Below the pieces are notes generated by a model that had not been told where the DNA came from, did not search any database, and was given only the letters and a program-made list of their open reading frames with translations. Source: Bacteroidota bacterium (GTDB taxonomy: Bacteria; Bacteroidota; Bacteroidia; Flavobacteriales; Weeksellaceae). Taken from it: a stretch of DNA of 64,000 nt. The stretch covers positions 1 through 64,000 of the forward strand of contig JAFAGO010000004.1 in the NCBI GenBank assembly GCA_023422635.1, written 5' to 3'. Positions 17,256-26,934 of this stretch are shown piece after piece; positions within the stretch are counted from its first letter, which is position 1; each line of letters begins with the position of its first letter. A program made the translations under genes and the position numbers.

Positions 17256-18911
17256 TTAATGGCCTTGTTCTCGCATAATTCGATTCAGGCGTTTAAGCAT
17301 CACAAAGCCAAGCAATGTTGCAAAAATGAGAAGTGCGAAATTCACATAAAAATAATTTTCTTTATTTTCATAGTCGTACCAAGTACTGGCGAGAATTCCA
17401 GAAAGTTTATTTCCTACAGAATTCGCAAGGAAAAATCCACCCATCATAAGTGCTGTAATTCTTGCAGGCGAAATTTTGGAAACAAATGAAAGTCCCATAG
17501 GAGAGAGGCAGAGTTCCCCAATGGTAACCACACCATAACCTGCAATAAGCCACCATGGCGAAACTTTTACAGCTCCGTTATTTCCTGCTTGTACAGCGAA
17601 TACCATCACCAAGCATGAAAGTGCGGAAATAAAAAGGCCTATAACAATTTTTGAAGGAGTTAAAGGTTCCTTTCCTTTTCTTCTCAGAAATGCCCAAATA
17701 CCAACAATAACGGGAGTTAATGCAATTACCCAAAAAGGATTTACCGATTGAAAAAGTTCGGTATTGTAGAGATAGACTTTTTTGTCGGGTTCTGCTTCCA
17801 ATTTTGCCTTTTCTTGTTCTGAAATATTTTTAAAATAGATGTCTTTTCCTTCTGTTGTTATCGTTTTTCCATCGTGACCCTTTTGGGAGCGGAATTGATC
17901 ATCATAAACAGGAACAATCTCGTTTTTGTATTCTTTATCTTCAACCAGATATAAAGATGCTAAAGGTTTTTCAACGCTTGCAGGAACGCCACGATCCGTG
18001 TAATAATTTGCCCAACGTGTTAATGCAGTTCCGTTTTGTTTAAAAACCGCCCAGAAAAACATACTGATTAAGAAAATGGAAAGCAATGCACCTATTGCAG
18101 GCTTCTCGCGTTCGTTTGCTTTAAAATAAAGTGATACATAAAAATAAATAACGGGCACGCACGCAAAAATAAATGCATCCGTAGAGTCGCTTCCGAAAAT
18201 ACTTCCAGGAATAAACCAACCGATAACTCCAGCGATAATTGCGGGCACAAAAACTTTAAGCAAAATTTCCGAAAGTTTGGTGTCGCCTTCTTCCTTTGGC
18301 TTCATCTTGGCAGCGTGAATATAATGTTTTCGGCCGATGGTAAAAATCACTAAACCAAGCAACATTCCAACTCCTGCGGTGATGAACGCTTCGCCCCAAC
18401 CAAATTTATTTCGCATAAAAGCAGCGATAATATTACAGATAAATGCACCAATATTGATCCCCATGTAAAAGATATTGTAACCAGAATCTTTGTTGGCTTT
18501 ATAGGGTTCTTCCGAATATAAATTTCCTAAAAGCGTGGAGATGGTGGGTTTAAAGAATCCATTTCCAATAATGATTAAAGCAAGCGATCCATAGAATAAT
18601 GGCAAATCTTTAAACAGTCCTAAACCGATGTATCCTGCAGCCATTAAAATGCCCCCGAGGTAAATTGATTTTACATACCCTAAAACACGATCCGCTAAAA
18701 ATCCTCCTAAAAATGGAGTTAAATAGGTGAGGGCGATGTATGTTCCGAAAATGTCATCCGCAGATTTATCTGGAATTCCCAATCCGCCGTGTGCACCTTG
18801 AGGTTCGATAAGGTAAAGAACAAAAATTCCTAGAATTAAATAGTACCCAAAACGTTCCCACATTTCGGTAAAAAAGAGGTAAGGTAAACCTTTAGGATGT
18901 TTACTTTTCAT
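17256..18911 (-). CDS. POT-family peptide:H+ symporter, copy 4
   Basis: 551-residue POT transporter with EMWERFGYYLILGIFVLYL, the FFKPTISTLLGNLY loop and the YNIFYMGINIGAFICN signature. A roughly 70-residue hydrophilic insert (about residues 320-385, rich in Lys and Glu) lies between helices near the middle, making it longer than copies 2 and 3. Own terminator. Fourth member of the tandem array; all four on the minus strand. Confidence 0.9.
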   Translation of the reverse strand: MKSKHPKGLPYLFFTEMWERFGYYLILGIFVLYLIEPQGAHGGLGIPDKSADDIFGTYIALTYLTPFLGGFLADRVLGYVKSIYLGGILMAAGYIGLGLFKDLPLFYGSLALIIIGNGFFKPTISTLLGNLYSEEPYKANKDSGYNIFYMGINIGAFICNIIAAFMRNKFGWGEAFITAGVGMLLGLVIFTIGRKHYIHAAKMKPKEEGDTKLSEILLKVFVPAIIAGVIGWFIPGSIFGSDSTDAFIFACVPVIYFYVSLYFKANEREKPAIGALLSIFLISMFFWAVFKQNGTALTRWANYYTDRGVPASVEKPLASLYLVEDKEYKNEIVPVYDDQFRSQKGHDGKTITTEGKDIYFKNISEQEKAKLEAEPDKKVYLYNTELFQSVNPFWVIALTPVIVGIWAFLRRKGKEPLTPSKIVIGLFISALSCLVMVFAVQAGNNGAVKVSPWWLIAGYGVVTIGELCLSPMGLSFVSKISPARITALMMGGFFLANSVGNKLSGILASTWYDYENKENYFYVNFALLIFATLLGFVMLKRLNRIMREQGH

Positions 18912-19023
18912 AGTTGTAAAATTTCGAATCTTCCAAAAATAGGATTTTTTAACGATTTTTGGCGTAAGAATTCCTATTTACAAATGATTTTTAATTGAAA
19001 AAAGAAGTTGTAGTAATCAATAT

Positions 19024-20253
19024 TTAATTGTACTTAACGGCTTTTACGGGGGAAATTTTACTGATGAGGTAGCTGGGTAAAATTAAAGCGATTGCAGAGA
19101 TGAGTAAAATTCCAATAGAAATTGAAATTATGATGAGAAAATCCAAATCTACCGGCACCACGCTAACATAATAATTTTCGGGATTCAGTTTTATAAACCC
19201 AAATATTTTCTGCAGAACTAAAAACGATAATCCAATTACATTTCCTGCTAATAAACCAGGAATCATAATTAGCAGCGTATAATTAATGAAAATCATTCGT
19301 ATTTGCGCGTTAGACGATCCCAAGGTTTTCAAAATCCCAATAGAATTTGTACGTTCAATGATTAAAATTAGCAAAATCATAATAATATTAATCACCACAA
19401 CAATCAACATTAATGTAATAATGAGTGCGATATTAATATCGAAAATGCTGATCCAATCCGTGATTTCAGGATATTTGTCGGTTGCTTTTTCTGCGTAATT
19501 TTTGTAACCTGATAAGGCTTCAATTTCGGGGAAATCTTTATTCATATCGTTTACATTCTTCAGAAAAACATCAATTCCGCCTACCTGATTACGATCCATT
19601 TCAAGAATTTTTCTTGCTTGGTTTATATCGCCGATGATGAAAAGATCATCAATTAAATTAATATCGGTTTTGTAAATTCCAACCACTTCGAATTTCCGAT
19701 AAATGGGTTTTTGATCCATTTTAGAAAACACCGAAACAATACTGTCTTTTACCTTTAAATTTAAATCTTTTGCAATTTTTTCGGAGATCGTTACGCCATT
19801 ATTGTAGCCATCTTCAGTAATTTTTGGAGTGGCTCCTGAAATTAAGAATTTTTCAAAGCGTTTGTGGTCAAAATCTTTCCCAACACCTTTGTAAATAATT
19901 CCTGCAAAATTATCTTTTGTACGTAAAATCCCACTAACCGTCGCGTACTTTTGAGTGGTTGCAACATCGGGAAGTTGTCGAATTTGATTAAGTTGTAAAC
20001 CTTCGTTGCTTAAAGGCGAAGAATTGTAGGAGGAATTGGAATGTTTCGATTTTATAGAAATATGCCCGCTAAAATCGGCTGTTCTTTCTTTAATCGCTTT
20101 CTTCGAACCAAAACCTGTAGATACTGTAATTAATGCTACAATTACGCCTAATGCTACGGAAAGTCGTCCAATAAAGATGATAATCCGCGAGAGATTATTT
20201 TTGTTATCTTTGGAAAACGCTATTTTTCTTGAGAAATATAATGGAAATTTCAA
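19024..20253 (-). CDS. ABC transporter permease, FtsX/LolC-E family
   Basis: 409 residues: one membrane helix near the N terminus (about residues 26-48, IGRLSVALGVIVALITVSTGFG), a large periplasmic MacB-like domain (about 50-270), and three C-terminal helices with the FtsX signature (about 280-305, 325-350, 372-400). Most likely a lipoprotein-releasing or other envelope-export permease; no ATPase gene is adjacent. The start is a TTG: the frame is closed by a stop seven codons upstream and has no ATG. The TTG lies inside the 5' end of the divergent namZ gene. Confidence 0.82.
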   Translation of the reverse strand: MKFPLYFSRKIAFSKDNKNNLSRIIIFIGRLSVALGVIVALITVSTGFGSKKAIKERTADFSGHISIKSKHSNSSYNSSPLSNEGLQLNQIRQLPDVATTQKYATVSGILRTKDNFAGIIYKGVGKDFDHKRFEKFLISGATPKITEDGYNNGVTISEKIAKDLNLKVKDSIVSVFSKMDQKPIYRKFEVVGIYKTDINLIDDLFIIGDINQARKILEMDRNQVGGIDVFLKNVNDMNKDFPEIEALSGYKNYAEKATDKYPEITDWISIFDINIALIITLMLIVVVINIIMILLILIIERTNSIGILKTLGSSNAQIRMIFINYTLLIMIPGLLAGNVIGLSFLVLQKIFGFIKLNPENYYVSVVPVDLDFLIIISISIGILLISAIALILPSYLISKISPVKAVKYN

Positions 20254-20258
20254 TGCAG

Positions 20259-21455
20259 ATGCAATTTGTTTTCAAAATTAAAAATTTAGTTTCGATTTGC
20301 CTAATTTTTTTAGGAATGCACACTTTTTCGCAATCCAATCAAAATACTTTTGATGAGATGAAAACCGGTGCAGATCAGCCTAATCTTTATCTTCCGCTGT
20401 TAAAAAATAAAACGATAAGTGTGGTAACCAATCAGACTGGACTTTTACAGGACAGAACCCATTTGGTGGATTTTTTGGTAGCCCAAAAAGTGAAAATTAA
20501 ATCCATTTTTGCTCCAGAACATGGATTTCGTGGAGATGCAGATGCCGGAGAACACGTGAAAAATGGTACTGATACGAAAACTGGACTTCCTATTATTTCG
20601 TTGTACGGAAACAACAAAAAACCTAGGGCAGATCAATTATTGGGCGTGGATGTAATCGTGTTCGATATTCAAGATGTTGGCGTTCGTTTTTACACCTATA
20701 TTTCTACGTTAACCTATGTGATGGAAGCTGCCGCTGAAAATAATATAGAAGTGCTGTTGTTGGATCGGCCAAATCCTCAAGATGGATTTATTGATGGCCC
20801 TGTTTTAAGAAAAGCATGGAAAAGCTTTGTAGGAATGCACGAGGTACCTGTTATTTATGGTTTAACCATCGGCGAATATGGTAAAATGGTGAACGGCGAA
20901 AAATGGTTAAAGAACGGGATTCAAGCGAAGTACACTGTAATTCCAATGCAGAATTATCATAAAAATAAACGCTATGCTATGGGAGAAAAACCTTCACCAA
21001 ATCTTCCCAACGAAAAATCCATCAACTTATATCCTTCGCTTTGCTTTTTTGAAGGTACGGAAGTTTCTGTTGGTCGTGGAACTGATCTTCCTTTCCAAAT
21101 CTATGGTAGTCCTTGGACAAAAAAATTACCTTATACTTTTACGCCACGGCCAAACGCTGGTGCAAAAGATCCTTTTCTGAATGGTAAAGAATGTTTTGGA
21201 GAGAATTTAAGTGATTATCCTGATGATTTACGAGATTTGCATTTAGAATGGTTGATTAAAGCGTATCAAAACTATAAAAATCCCCAAAAAAGTTTCTTTC
21301 TTAAGAATCTGTTTTTTGATAAGCTGGCGGGAAGCGATCTTTTAAGAAAGCAAATTTTGGCAGGTAAATCCGAAAAGGAAATTCGTGCATCCTGGAAAAA
21401 TGATCTTGAAAAATTTCAAAAAATACGGGAAAGATATATCATTTACCCCGATTGA
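20259..21455 (+). CDS. namZ: Exo-beta-N-acetylmuramidase NamZ-like (DUF1343)
   Basis: Exported protein with a signal peptide (FKIKNLVSICLIFLGMHTFSQ) and a DUF1343/NamZ catalytic region: VVTNQTGLL, SIFAPEHGFRGDADAGE, the VFDIQDVGVRFYTYISTL segment and LLDRPNPQDGFIDGP. NamZ enzymes remove terminal N-acetylmuramic acid from muropeptide fragments, a step in cell-wall recycling. In-frame starts exist at 20229 (TTG), 20241, 20253 and 20259 (all ATG); I chose the last because it sits directly before the signal peptide. All but the last fall within the 5' end of the divergent permease gene. The window's anmK could use the released MurNAc derivative pathway. Confidence 0.83.
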   Translation: MQFVFKIKNLVSICLIFLGMHTFSQSNQNTFDEMKTGADQPNLYLPLLKNKTISVVTNQTGLLQDRTHLVDFLVAQKVKIKSIFAPEHGFRGDADAGEHVKNGTDTKTGLPIISLYGNNKKPRADQLLGVDVIVFDIQDVGVRFYTYISTLTYVMEAAAENNIEVLLLDRPNPQDGFIDGPVLRKAWKSFVGMHEVPVIYGLTIGEYGKMVNGEKWLKNGIQAKYTVIPMQNYHKNKRYAMGEKPSPNLPNEKSINLYPSLCFFEGTEVSVGRGTDLPFQIYGSPWTKKLPYTFTPRPNAGAKDPFLNGKECFGENLSDYPDDLRDLHLEWLIKAYQNYKNPQKSFFLKNLFFDKLAGSDLLRKQILAGKSEKEIRASWKNDLEKFQKIRERYIIYPD

Positions 21456-21486
21456 AATTATACATCAATAAATTAACAGATGGGTT

Positions 21487-21693
21487 TTAATCAAAATCGT
21501 GATGTTGCCCACCATCGTCTCGGTTTCTGTACACAAACCACATTCCTATGGTGAGTCCTATAACGCCAGCAACCGCGGTGAGCAATGCTCTGTAAAGTTT
21601 ATCAGGTTCTTCACTTCCAATAAAATTCATTAGAAAAAGAATTACAAATGTAATTGCCGCGACAATGAGGTATTTGGGAGAACGAATATTCAT
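21487..21693 (-). CDS. Small two-helix membrane protein
   Basis: 68 residues with two predicted membrane helices (about 8-25 and 36-54) and a short acidic/His C terminus. It begins directly at the end of the DUF3575 gene, with no gap, so the two are co-transcribed. No family recognised; of the size and layout of uncharacterised flavobacterial membrane proteins. Confidence 0.65.
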   Translation of the reverse strand: MNIRSPKYLIVAAITFVILFLMNFIGSEEPDKLYRALLTAVAGVIGLTIGMWFVYRNRDDGGQHHDFD

Positions 21694-22320
21694 TTACTTG
21701 ATTTTATAAGAGATCATTACGCCACCACGATACGGAATCCATTCGCCGCTGCGGTTCCAATTTTTGATCTTGCTATCATATCTTTCACCACTTAAACGGT
21801 CGTAACCTTTATATAAACCTTGTGAAGTTCCTGCTCCCAAGTACACGTCCATATTCCAGTTTTCGGAAAGTTCAAATTGATAACCAACTGTAGCACCAAA
21901 TAAGAAAGAATATCCGTTTTGATACAAGTTTGATTTAATATAACCTGTGTCTTCCCCATAGGGAGCATACGGTTCATTTGGCCAATAGTTATATTTTTGA
22001 AGAATATATCTTGCTGCAGAAATATTGGCGCCAACATACCAATGTTTAAAAGCTTCTTTAAAATAATATCTTCCTTCAAAACCGATCATATAGACTTGTG
22101 CTTCATGATTCATGAACGATTTCCAAGGTGAAATAAATACATCCCCTTGAAAAGTAAATTTTTGAGAAAGCTGTGTTTCGATGCCAGCATTCAACATACC
22201 AAAAGGTAAAAATAAAGCATTCGCTTTAACGTACGTAGATTTGGTTGATAGAGTGTCTTTTTGTTGTGCCGAAAATAAAAAAGGCAATGTTAAGGTGAGA
22301 AGAAAAATTGTTTTTTTCAA
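21694..22320 (-). CDS. DUF3575-type outer-membrane protein
   Basis: 208 residues with a signal peptide (MKKTIFLLTLTLPFLFSAQQ) and a beta-barrel-like sequence: VKANALFLPFGMLNAGIETQLSQKFTF, then aromatic-rich strands such as FEGRYYFKEAFKHWYVG. This resembles DUF3575 proteins of Bacteroidota. Position in the outer membrane is inferred from composition and the terminal strand RGGVMISYKIK. Follows the secreted thioredoxin gene by 12 bases, in an apparent three-gene operon with the 68-residue membrane protein. Confidence 0.75.
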   Translation of the reverse strand: MKKTIFLLTLTLPFLFSAQQKDTLSTKSTYVKANALFLPFGMLNAGIETQLSQKFTFQGDVFISPWKSFMNHEAQVYMIGFEGRYYFKEAFKHWYVGANISAARYILQKYNYWPNEPYAPYGEDTGYIKSNLYQNGYSFLFGATVGYQFELSENWNMDVYLGAGTSQGLYKGYDRLSGERYDSKIKNWNRSGEWIPYRGGVMISYKIK

Positions 22321-22332
22321 AAGATAAAAAAT

Positions 22333-23505
22333 TTATTGAAGTTGTTTTAATAATTCTTCCGCCATTGTAGCATCTGAATTGTTGCTTTCAGCAATGTTTT
22401 TAGAGATTTCAGCGTAAGTTTTCGCTACATCTTTTCTTCCCGTTTTCTGGTAAAGTTTTGCCAAAATATAAGTGTTTTCGGGAGTTTCGGAACGCATCAC
22501 ACTTTTTTCAGCCCAAATCGTGGCTTGTTGTAAAGATTGAGGATTGTTGATGTGTTCGCTGAAAATCCATGCCGCTTTTAGAAGCTCGTTCGAATCGAAC
22601 GTATCGGCATTTTGATAATATTCTAACGCAGCAGTTTCGTACTTTGCATAATCATTAATCAATGGATAAAAATGTACTTTAACGCGGTTTAGCGCTTTAG
22701 TCGCTTCTTCCTTTCCAACCAAAGGAATTGCATTTTTAAAATAATAATCTTCTTTTACACTTTTTGAGCTTTCATCAATGGTTGCTTCCATAATTTTGGA
22801 TAGTAACAAAGAATTTTTAAACTCCATATAAACATCGTCGCCAAAAAATTGAGTAATTGCCTCCTTATTCTTGTCGATAATTTTAAAATTATTATCCTCG
22901 GAAGAACGGGTGAAATAAAAGAGCATTCCTACGTCGTCTTTTGTAAATTCTTTCGGGTTTTTAGAAGTGAAATAGCGTTCAGATACTTTTTTCGCAAAAT
23001 CATAATCGGTTTGCGCGTTTTGTTGCATTAAACTGATGAGGAATTCCGGATCAGATTCACCATTTTCAAATCTTGTTTTTGGTGAATTCGTTAGGTTCTC
23101 TGGATTGTTGGCTTCTTTGGCGATGCTTAAGAAATCGTTTTCAGACATGTAGCCATAGTTTTTTAAAACAACTTCTCCATTTGAATTTAAAAATATGTAC
23201 GTTGGGTAAGAACGAACTGCAAATTGTTTCGCTAAATCTCTGCCTTCGCCTTTTTCCATATCGAAATGCGCATTGATGAAATTTGCATTGTAATAATCAC
23301 CCACCGATTTTAATTTGAAAATATTTTTCTCCATCAATTTACATGGTCCGCACCAAGAAGCATACGCATCAAGAAAAACGAGTTTGTTTTCCTCTTTTGC
23401 TTTTTTCATAATTTCGCTAAAGGAACCTTCTTCAAATCGAATTCCGTCTTGAGCTAAAATAGAAGATGGAATTAAAAAAGAGAGTAGAATGAGGAATATT
23501 TTCAT
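22333..23505 (-). CDS. Secreted thioredoxin-domain protein with C-terminal helical repeats
   Basis: 390 residues: signal peptide (MKIFLILLSFLIPSSILAQ), a thioredoxin domain with active site WCGPC (about residues 52-56, in DAYASWCGPCKLMEK) and cis-Pro loop RSYPTYIFLNSNGE, then about 230 residues of helical, TPR-like sequence at the end (WAEKSVMRSETPENTYILAKLYQKTGR). Periplasmic thiol-disulfide exchange is likely. First gene of the operon that continues with the DUF3575 and 68-residue genes. Confidence 0.85.
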   Translation of the reverse strand: MKIFLILLSFLIPSSILAQDGIRFEEGSFSEIMKKAKEENKLVFLDAYASWCGPCKLMEKNIFKLKSVGDYYNANFINAHFDMEKGEGRDLAKQFAVRSYPTYIFLNSNGEVVLKNYGYMSENDFLSIAKEANNPENLTNSPKTRFENGESDPEFLISLMQQNAQTDYDFAKKVSERYFTSKNPKEFTKDDVGMLFYFTRSSEDNNFKIIDKNKEAITQFFGDDVYMEFKNSLLLSKIMEATIDESSKSVKEDYYFKNAIPLVGKEEATKALNRVKVHFYPLINDYAKYETAALEYYQNADTFDSNELLKAAWIFSEHINNPQSLQQATIWAEKSVMRSETPENTYILAKLYQKTGRKDVAKTYAEISKNIAESNNSDATMAEELLKQLQ

Positions 23506-23569
23506 ACTTAAACAATTACAGCTACGAATATACTACTTTTACGAATATTTGTAGAAATATTACACAATA

Positions 23570-23604
23570 AAAAAACGCTAAGTATTTGATACTAAGCGTT
23601 TTTA
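23570..23604. terminator. Terminator after tRNA-Phe (and facing the plus strand)
   Basis: Twelve-pair stem AACGCTAAGTAT / ATACTAAGCGTT with one mismatch, 3-base loop, and A/T runs on both sides so it can work in both directions. Confidence 0.8.
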
Positions 23605-23613
23605 ATTTAAAAG

Positions 23614-23686
<73 letters not shown>

Positions 23687-23705
23687 ATCGTTGTATTGAG
23701 TGGTG

Positions 23706-23713
23706 CAAAAGTA
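23706..23713 (-). promoter_or_regulatory. -7 box of tRNA-Phe
   Basis: TACTTTTG on the minus strand, 19 bases before the tRNA 5' end, consistent with a short 5' leader. Confidence 0.6.
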
Positions 23714-23757
23714 TAAAGTTTTCTTATACGATGCAAGTTTATCAGCGATTTTTTTTG

Positions 23758-25617
23758 TTATTTTTTGGGAGTTTGCTGATTTTCAGAACGATTATTTTCT
23801 TGCTCGTTTCTAATCTGATCACTCATTTCTTCCAAAACAGGTTTCATAGTGCTTTCAGGAAGATCGCTAATTCGAATATACATGAGTCCATCAATAGCAT
23901 CATTAAAGCTTGGGTCCACATTAAAAGCAATTACTTTTGCGTTTTGTTTGATGTATTTTTTAATCAACACCGGAAGTCGCATTTCGGGTTCTAAATCATC
24001 AATTACTTTATCAAGCTTGTTTAAATCGGCTTCAAGCTCATCGAAAAATAAATTGCGATCGCGTTCTTTTAGCTTTACTTTAAATTCGTTTTTCGGATGT
24101 ACATATTGCGCCACAGCAGAATCGTAGTAATGGGAACGCATAAATTCAATCATTAAAGATTTCGAAAATTCAGAGAATTTATTGCTGATGGAAACGCCGC
24201 CCATAAGAAATTTATGATCGGGATTTCGTAAACATACGTGCACGATTCCACGCCAAAGTAAAAATAATGGAAGTGGTTTTTGTTGGTATTCTTGAGAAAT
24301 ATACGCTCTTCCCATTTCAATTACTTTTCGGAAAAAAGGTTGAAGTTCGGGATCAAACTCAAATAGGGAAGCGGTGTAGAATCCGGTAATTCCCATCTTT
24401 TTCATTATTTCTTTACCCAGTCCCATTCGGTAAGCGCCAACAATTTTTTCTTTATCGTTGTCCCAAAGGAAGAGATGATGGTAATGTTTGTCGTATTCAT
24501 CCAAATCAAAAGGCAAATTGCTTCCTTCGCCCACCGCGCGGAAGGTAATTTCTCGTTGTCTACCGATTTCCCGCATAATAGACGGGATTTGATCATAATC
24601 AGTAAAAAAAACTTCGTAATTTCCGTTTTTGAAAAGTACTTTGTCAGCTTTTCTTAATTTGTCAACTTCGGATAGAATATCACTTTTAGGAGTTTCATCA
24701 ATAATATTCTGAACAATATTTACTTGCTTATCGAAAGTAAAATTTAGTTTGAGGTTAGGTATTTTTAGAAGTTCAGGAATGCTTTTTCTTCTCTCATAAT
24801 AGGATTTCAGCATATAGATTTTATTCTGAAGAAAATCGCTTAATTCTTTTGTATTGTCTTGATCTTCAATGGTTTTTACGGAAACGGCTTTGCCGATACG
24901 AATCCGAATGGGATGGTCTCTTTTTCGCATCATTTCGGCTGGCAGCATCATCGTTTGAAGATCGGGATGCAATTTTGCCATGTTGTAAAATATTCTACTG
25001 TTTGTCGCATGGAAATACATCGGCACAACGGGAACTTTCGCCATTTTGATAAGCTTAAGAGCAGGTTTTTCCCATTCTTTATCTCGAACCTCATTATACT
25101 CGTTGTTTTTGTTAGAAACTTCTCCCGCAGGAAAAATACCAACGCAGCCTCCATTTTGTAAATGTTGCAAAGTTTCTCGCATTCCTGCGGTGCTGCTGTG
25201 GATGCTTTTGCGATCGCCTTCAAATGGATTTACAGCGATTACATACGGTTCCATTGGTTGGATTTTCTCAAGAAGAAAATTGCCCATGATTTTGAAATCT
25301 GGGCGCACTTCGGAAAGTATTTTACACATCAAAATCCCATCAATTGCTCCAAGTGGATGATTGGAAACTACTATAAAGGGTCCTGTTTGTGGAATTTTTG
25401 CAAGATCTTCTTCGAAAACCACATATTTTAATCCACGTTCTTGAACGAAGGAATCGAAGAAGTCTTTTCCGTGTTTGTTTTTTAATTTATCGTAAAGGGC
25501 ATTTACTTCATCAATCTTGCTGAGTTTCATTACAGCGGTAGCCACAGGGTTTTTCAAAAAACCTATTTTTTTAAGCCCTGCAGCATTTATCAAATCATTT
25601 TTACTTATGAGACTCAT
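23758..25617 (-). CDS. Bifunctional acyltransferase, OlsF-like (aminolipid synthesis)
   Basis: 619 residues with two acyltransferase domains. The N-terminal half is PlsC-like with SNHPLGAIDG (HX4D motif, H about residue 86) and FPAGEVS, an O-acyltransferase. The C-terminal half, about 320-540, is an OlsB/GNAT-like N-acyltransferase with VGAYRMGLGKEI and EMGRAYISQEY. The order matches OlsF, which makes ornithine lipids and, in Bacteroidota, related amino-acid lipids: the C-terminal part N-acylates the amino acid, the N-terminal part O-acylates the product. Whether the substrate is ornithine or glycine cannot be told. Follows the aspartate kinase gene by 7 bases; likely one transcript. Confidence 0.85.
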   Translation of the reverse strand: MSLISKNDLINAAGLKKIGFLKNPVATAVMKLSKIDEVNALYDKLKNKHGKDFFDSFVQERGLKYVVFEEDLAKIPQTGPFIVVSNHPLGAIDGILMCKILSEVRPDFKIMGNFLLEKIQPMEPYVIAVNPFEGDRKSIHSSTAGMRETLQHLQNGGCVGIFPAGEVSNKNNEYNEVRDKEWEKPALKLIKMAKVPVVPMYFHATNSRIFYNMAKLHPDLQTMMLPAEMMRKRDHPIRIRIGKAVSVKTIEDQDNTKELSDFLQNKIYMLKSYYERRKSIPELLKIPNLKLNFTFDKQVNIVQNIIDETPKSDILSEVDKLRKADKVLFKNGNYEVFFTDYDQIPSIMREIGRQREITFRAVGEGSNLPFDLDEYDKHYHHLFLWDNDKEKIVGAYRMGLGKEIMKKMGITGFYTASLFEFDPELQPFFRKVIEMGRAYISQEYQQKPLPLFLLWRGIVHVCLRNPDHKFLMGGVSISNKFSEFSKSLMIEFMRSHYYDSAVAQYVHPKNEFKVKLKERDRNLFFDELEADLNKLDKVIDDLEPEMRLPVLIKKYIKQNAKVIAFNVDPSFNDAIDGLMYIRISDLPESTMKPVLEEMSDQIRNEQENNRSENQQTPKK

Positions 25618-25624
25618 GTAAATT

Positions 25625-26863
25625 TTATTGGATCACCATTTGCAACGTTTTCTTAGAAATCTGTTCCAAAAGCACTTTTTTATCTTTATAAAATCGGCTG
25701 ATGTTTTCCAAGTTTGTATTTCTAATGGTGAACAAAGATACATCTTTAATAATTTCGGTGTTGAATGTTTTTTTCAATTCTTCCGCAACTTCATCGATGT
25801 TATTGTACTTGTCTTCAAGGCAAAGCGCTAGAGAAATCGCTGAATTTTGCATCAACGAAATTTTAATTTTATTTTTTGCTAATTCATTGAAAATCAAACT
25901 TAAATGTTCTTCGGCGATAAATGAAAAATCGCGTGTTGAAATGTTCATTAAAACTTGATGCTCCTTTAAAATATACGATTCTACTTGTTGGTTATCATCG
26001 GTAACGCTCACTTTTGTACCTGGTTTTTGAGGTTCCACAAATGATTTTACATAAAAAGGAATGTGTTTTTGTTTTAAAGGTTGAAGTGTTTTTGGGTGAA
26101 TTACACTCGCTCCGTAATACGCCATTTCAATAGCTTCTTCATAAGAAATGTTGGAAAGCAAACTTACATCATCAAATTTTCTCGGATCGCCAGTCATCAC
26201 TCCAGGAACATCTTTCCAAATGGTCATTGATTCTGCATTTAAGCAATAAGCATAAATAGCGGCGGTGTAATCGGAACCTTCTCGTCCTAAAGTTACGGTA
26301 AAGTTATTGTCATCAGATCCAATAAAACCTTGCGTAACATAACATACTTTTTGATTTAGGGAAGTGATGTTTTCTTCTGTTTTTTGCCAATCTACCAAAC
26401 CTTCACGGTAGGTATTATCTGTTTTAATATAATCTCTTGAATCCAACCATTGGTTAAAAAACTGAATTTCATTTAAATATTCGCTCAGTATTTTTGAAGA
26501 AATTAATTCTCCACAACTCACCACTTGGTCGTAAACAAAGTTGTAGTTTGGCGATTTATTTCTGCGTAAGAAGGATTCAATATCATCAAAAAATAAAGAA
26601 ATTTCTGCAAAAACGGCGTGGTTTTCTTGAAAAAGACCTTTTGCGATTTCAATATGATTGTTTTTAATCTTAGCGATTTCGGATTGGTGGTCGTTCTTCT
26701 TAAAATAAAGTTCAACCACTTTTTCAAGTGCATTTGTGGTTTTACCCATTGCAGAAACTACCAGTAAGCATTCTTTAAAACCTTGACTTTCAAGTACTAA
26801 TGCTACATTTTTTACCCCTTCCGCATCTTTTACCGATGCTCCTCCGAATTTAAAAACTTTCAT
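25625..26863 (-). CDS. lysC: Aspartate kinase (monofunctional)
   Basis: Phosphorylates aspartate at the head of the lysine, threonine, methionine and diaminopimelate pathway. 412 residues: N-terminal KVFKFGGASVKDAEG, the TLGREGSDYTAAIYAYCLNAESMTIWKDVPGVMTGDPR block of the kinase domain (about 190-230), then ACT-type regulatory sequence in the last 130 residues (about 285-412, NISTRDFSF...). No homoserine dehydrogenase domain. First gene of the operon with the OlsF-like acyltransferase. Feedback class cannot be inferred. Confidence 0.92.
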   Translation of the reverse strand: MKVFKFGGASVKDAEGVKNVALVLESQGFKECLLVVSAMGKTTNALEKVVELYFKKNDHQSEIAKIKNNHIEIAKGLFQENHAVFAEISLFFDDIESFLRRNKSPNYNFVYDQVVSCGELISSKILSEYLNEIQFFNQWLDSRDYIKTDNTYREGLVDWQKTEENITSLNQKVCYVTQGFIGSDDNNFTVTLGREGSDYTAAIYAYCLNAESMTIWKDVPGVMTGDPRKFDDVSLLSNISYEEAIEMAYYGASVIHPKTLQPLKQKHIPFYVKSFVEPQKPGTKVSVTDDNQQVESYILKEHQVLMNISTRDFSFIAEEHLSLIFNELAKNKIKISLMQNSAISLALCLEDKYNNIDEVAEELKKTFNTEIIKDVSLFTIRNTNLENISRFYKDKKVLLEQISKKTLQMVIQ

Positions 26864-26926
26864 ATTAACGTTTAAATTGATAGTGTTTTAGATAATATTA
26901 TCGCTATTTTGATTTCAAATAGTGGT

Positions 26927-26934
26927 CAAAAGTA
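26927..26934 (-). promoter_or_regulatory. -7 box of lysC
   Basis: TACTTTTG on the minus strand, 63 bases before the lysC ATG. Confidence 0.5.
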
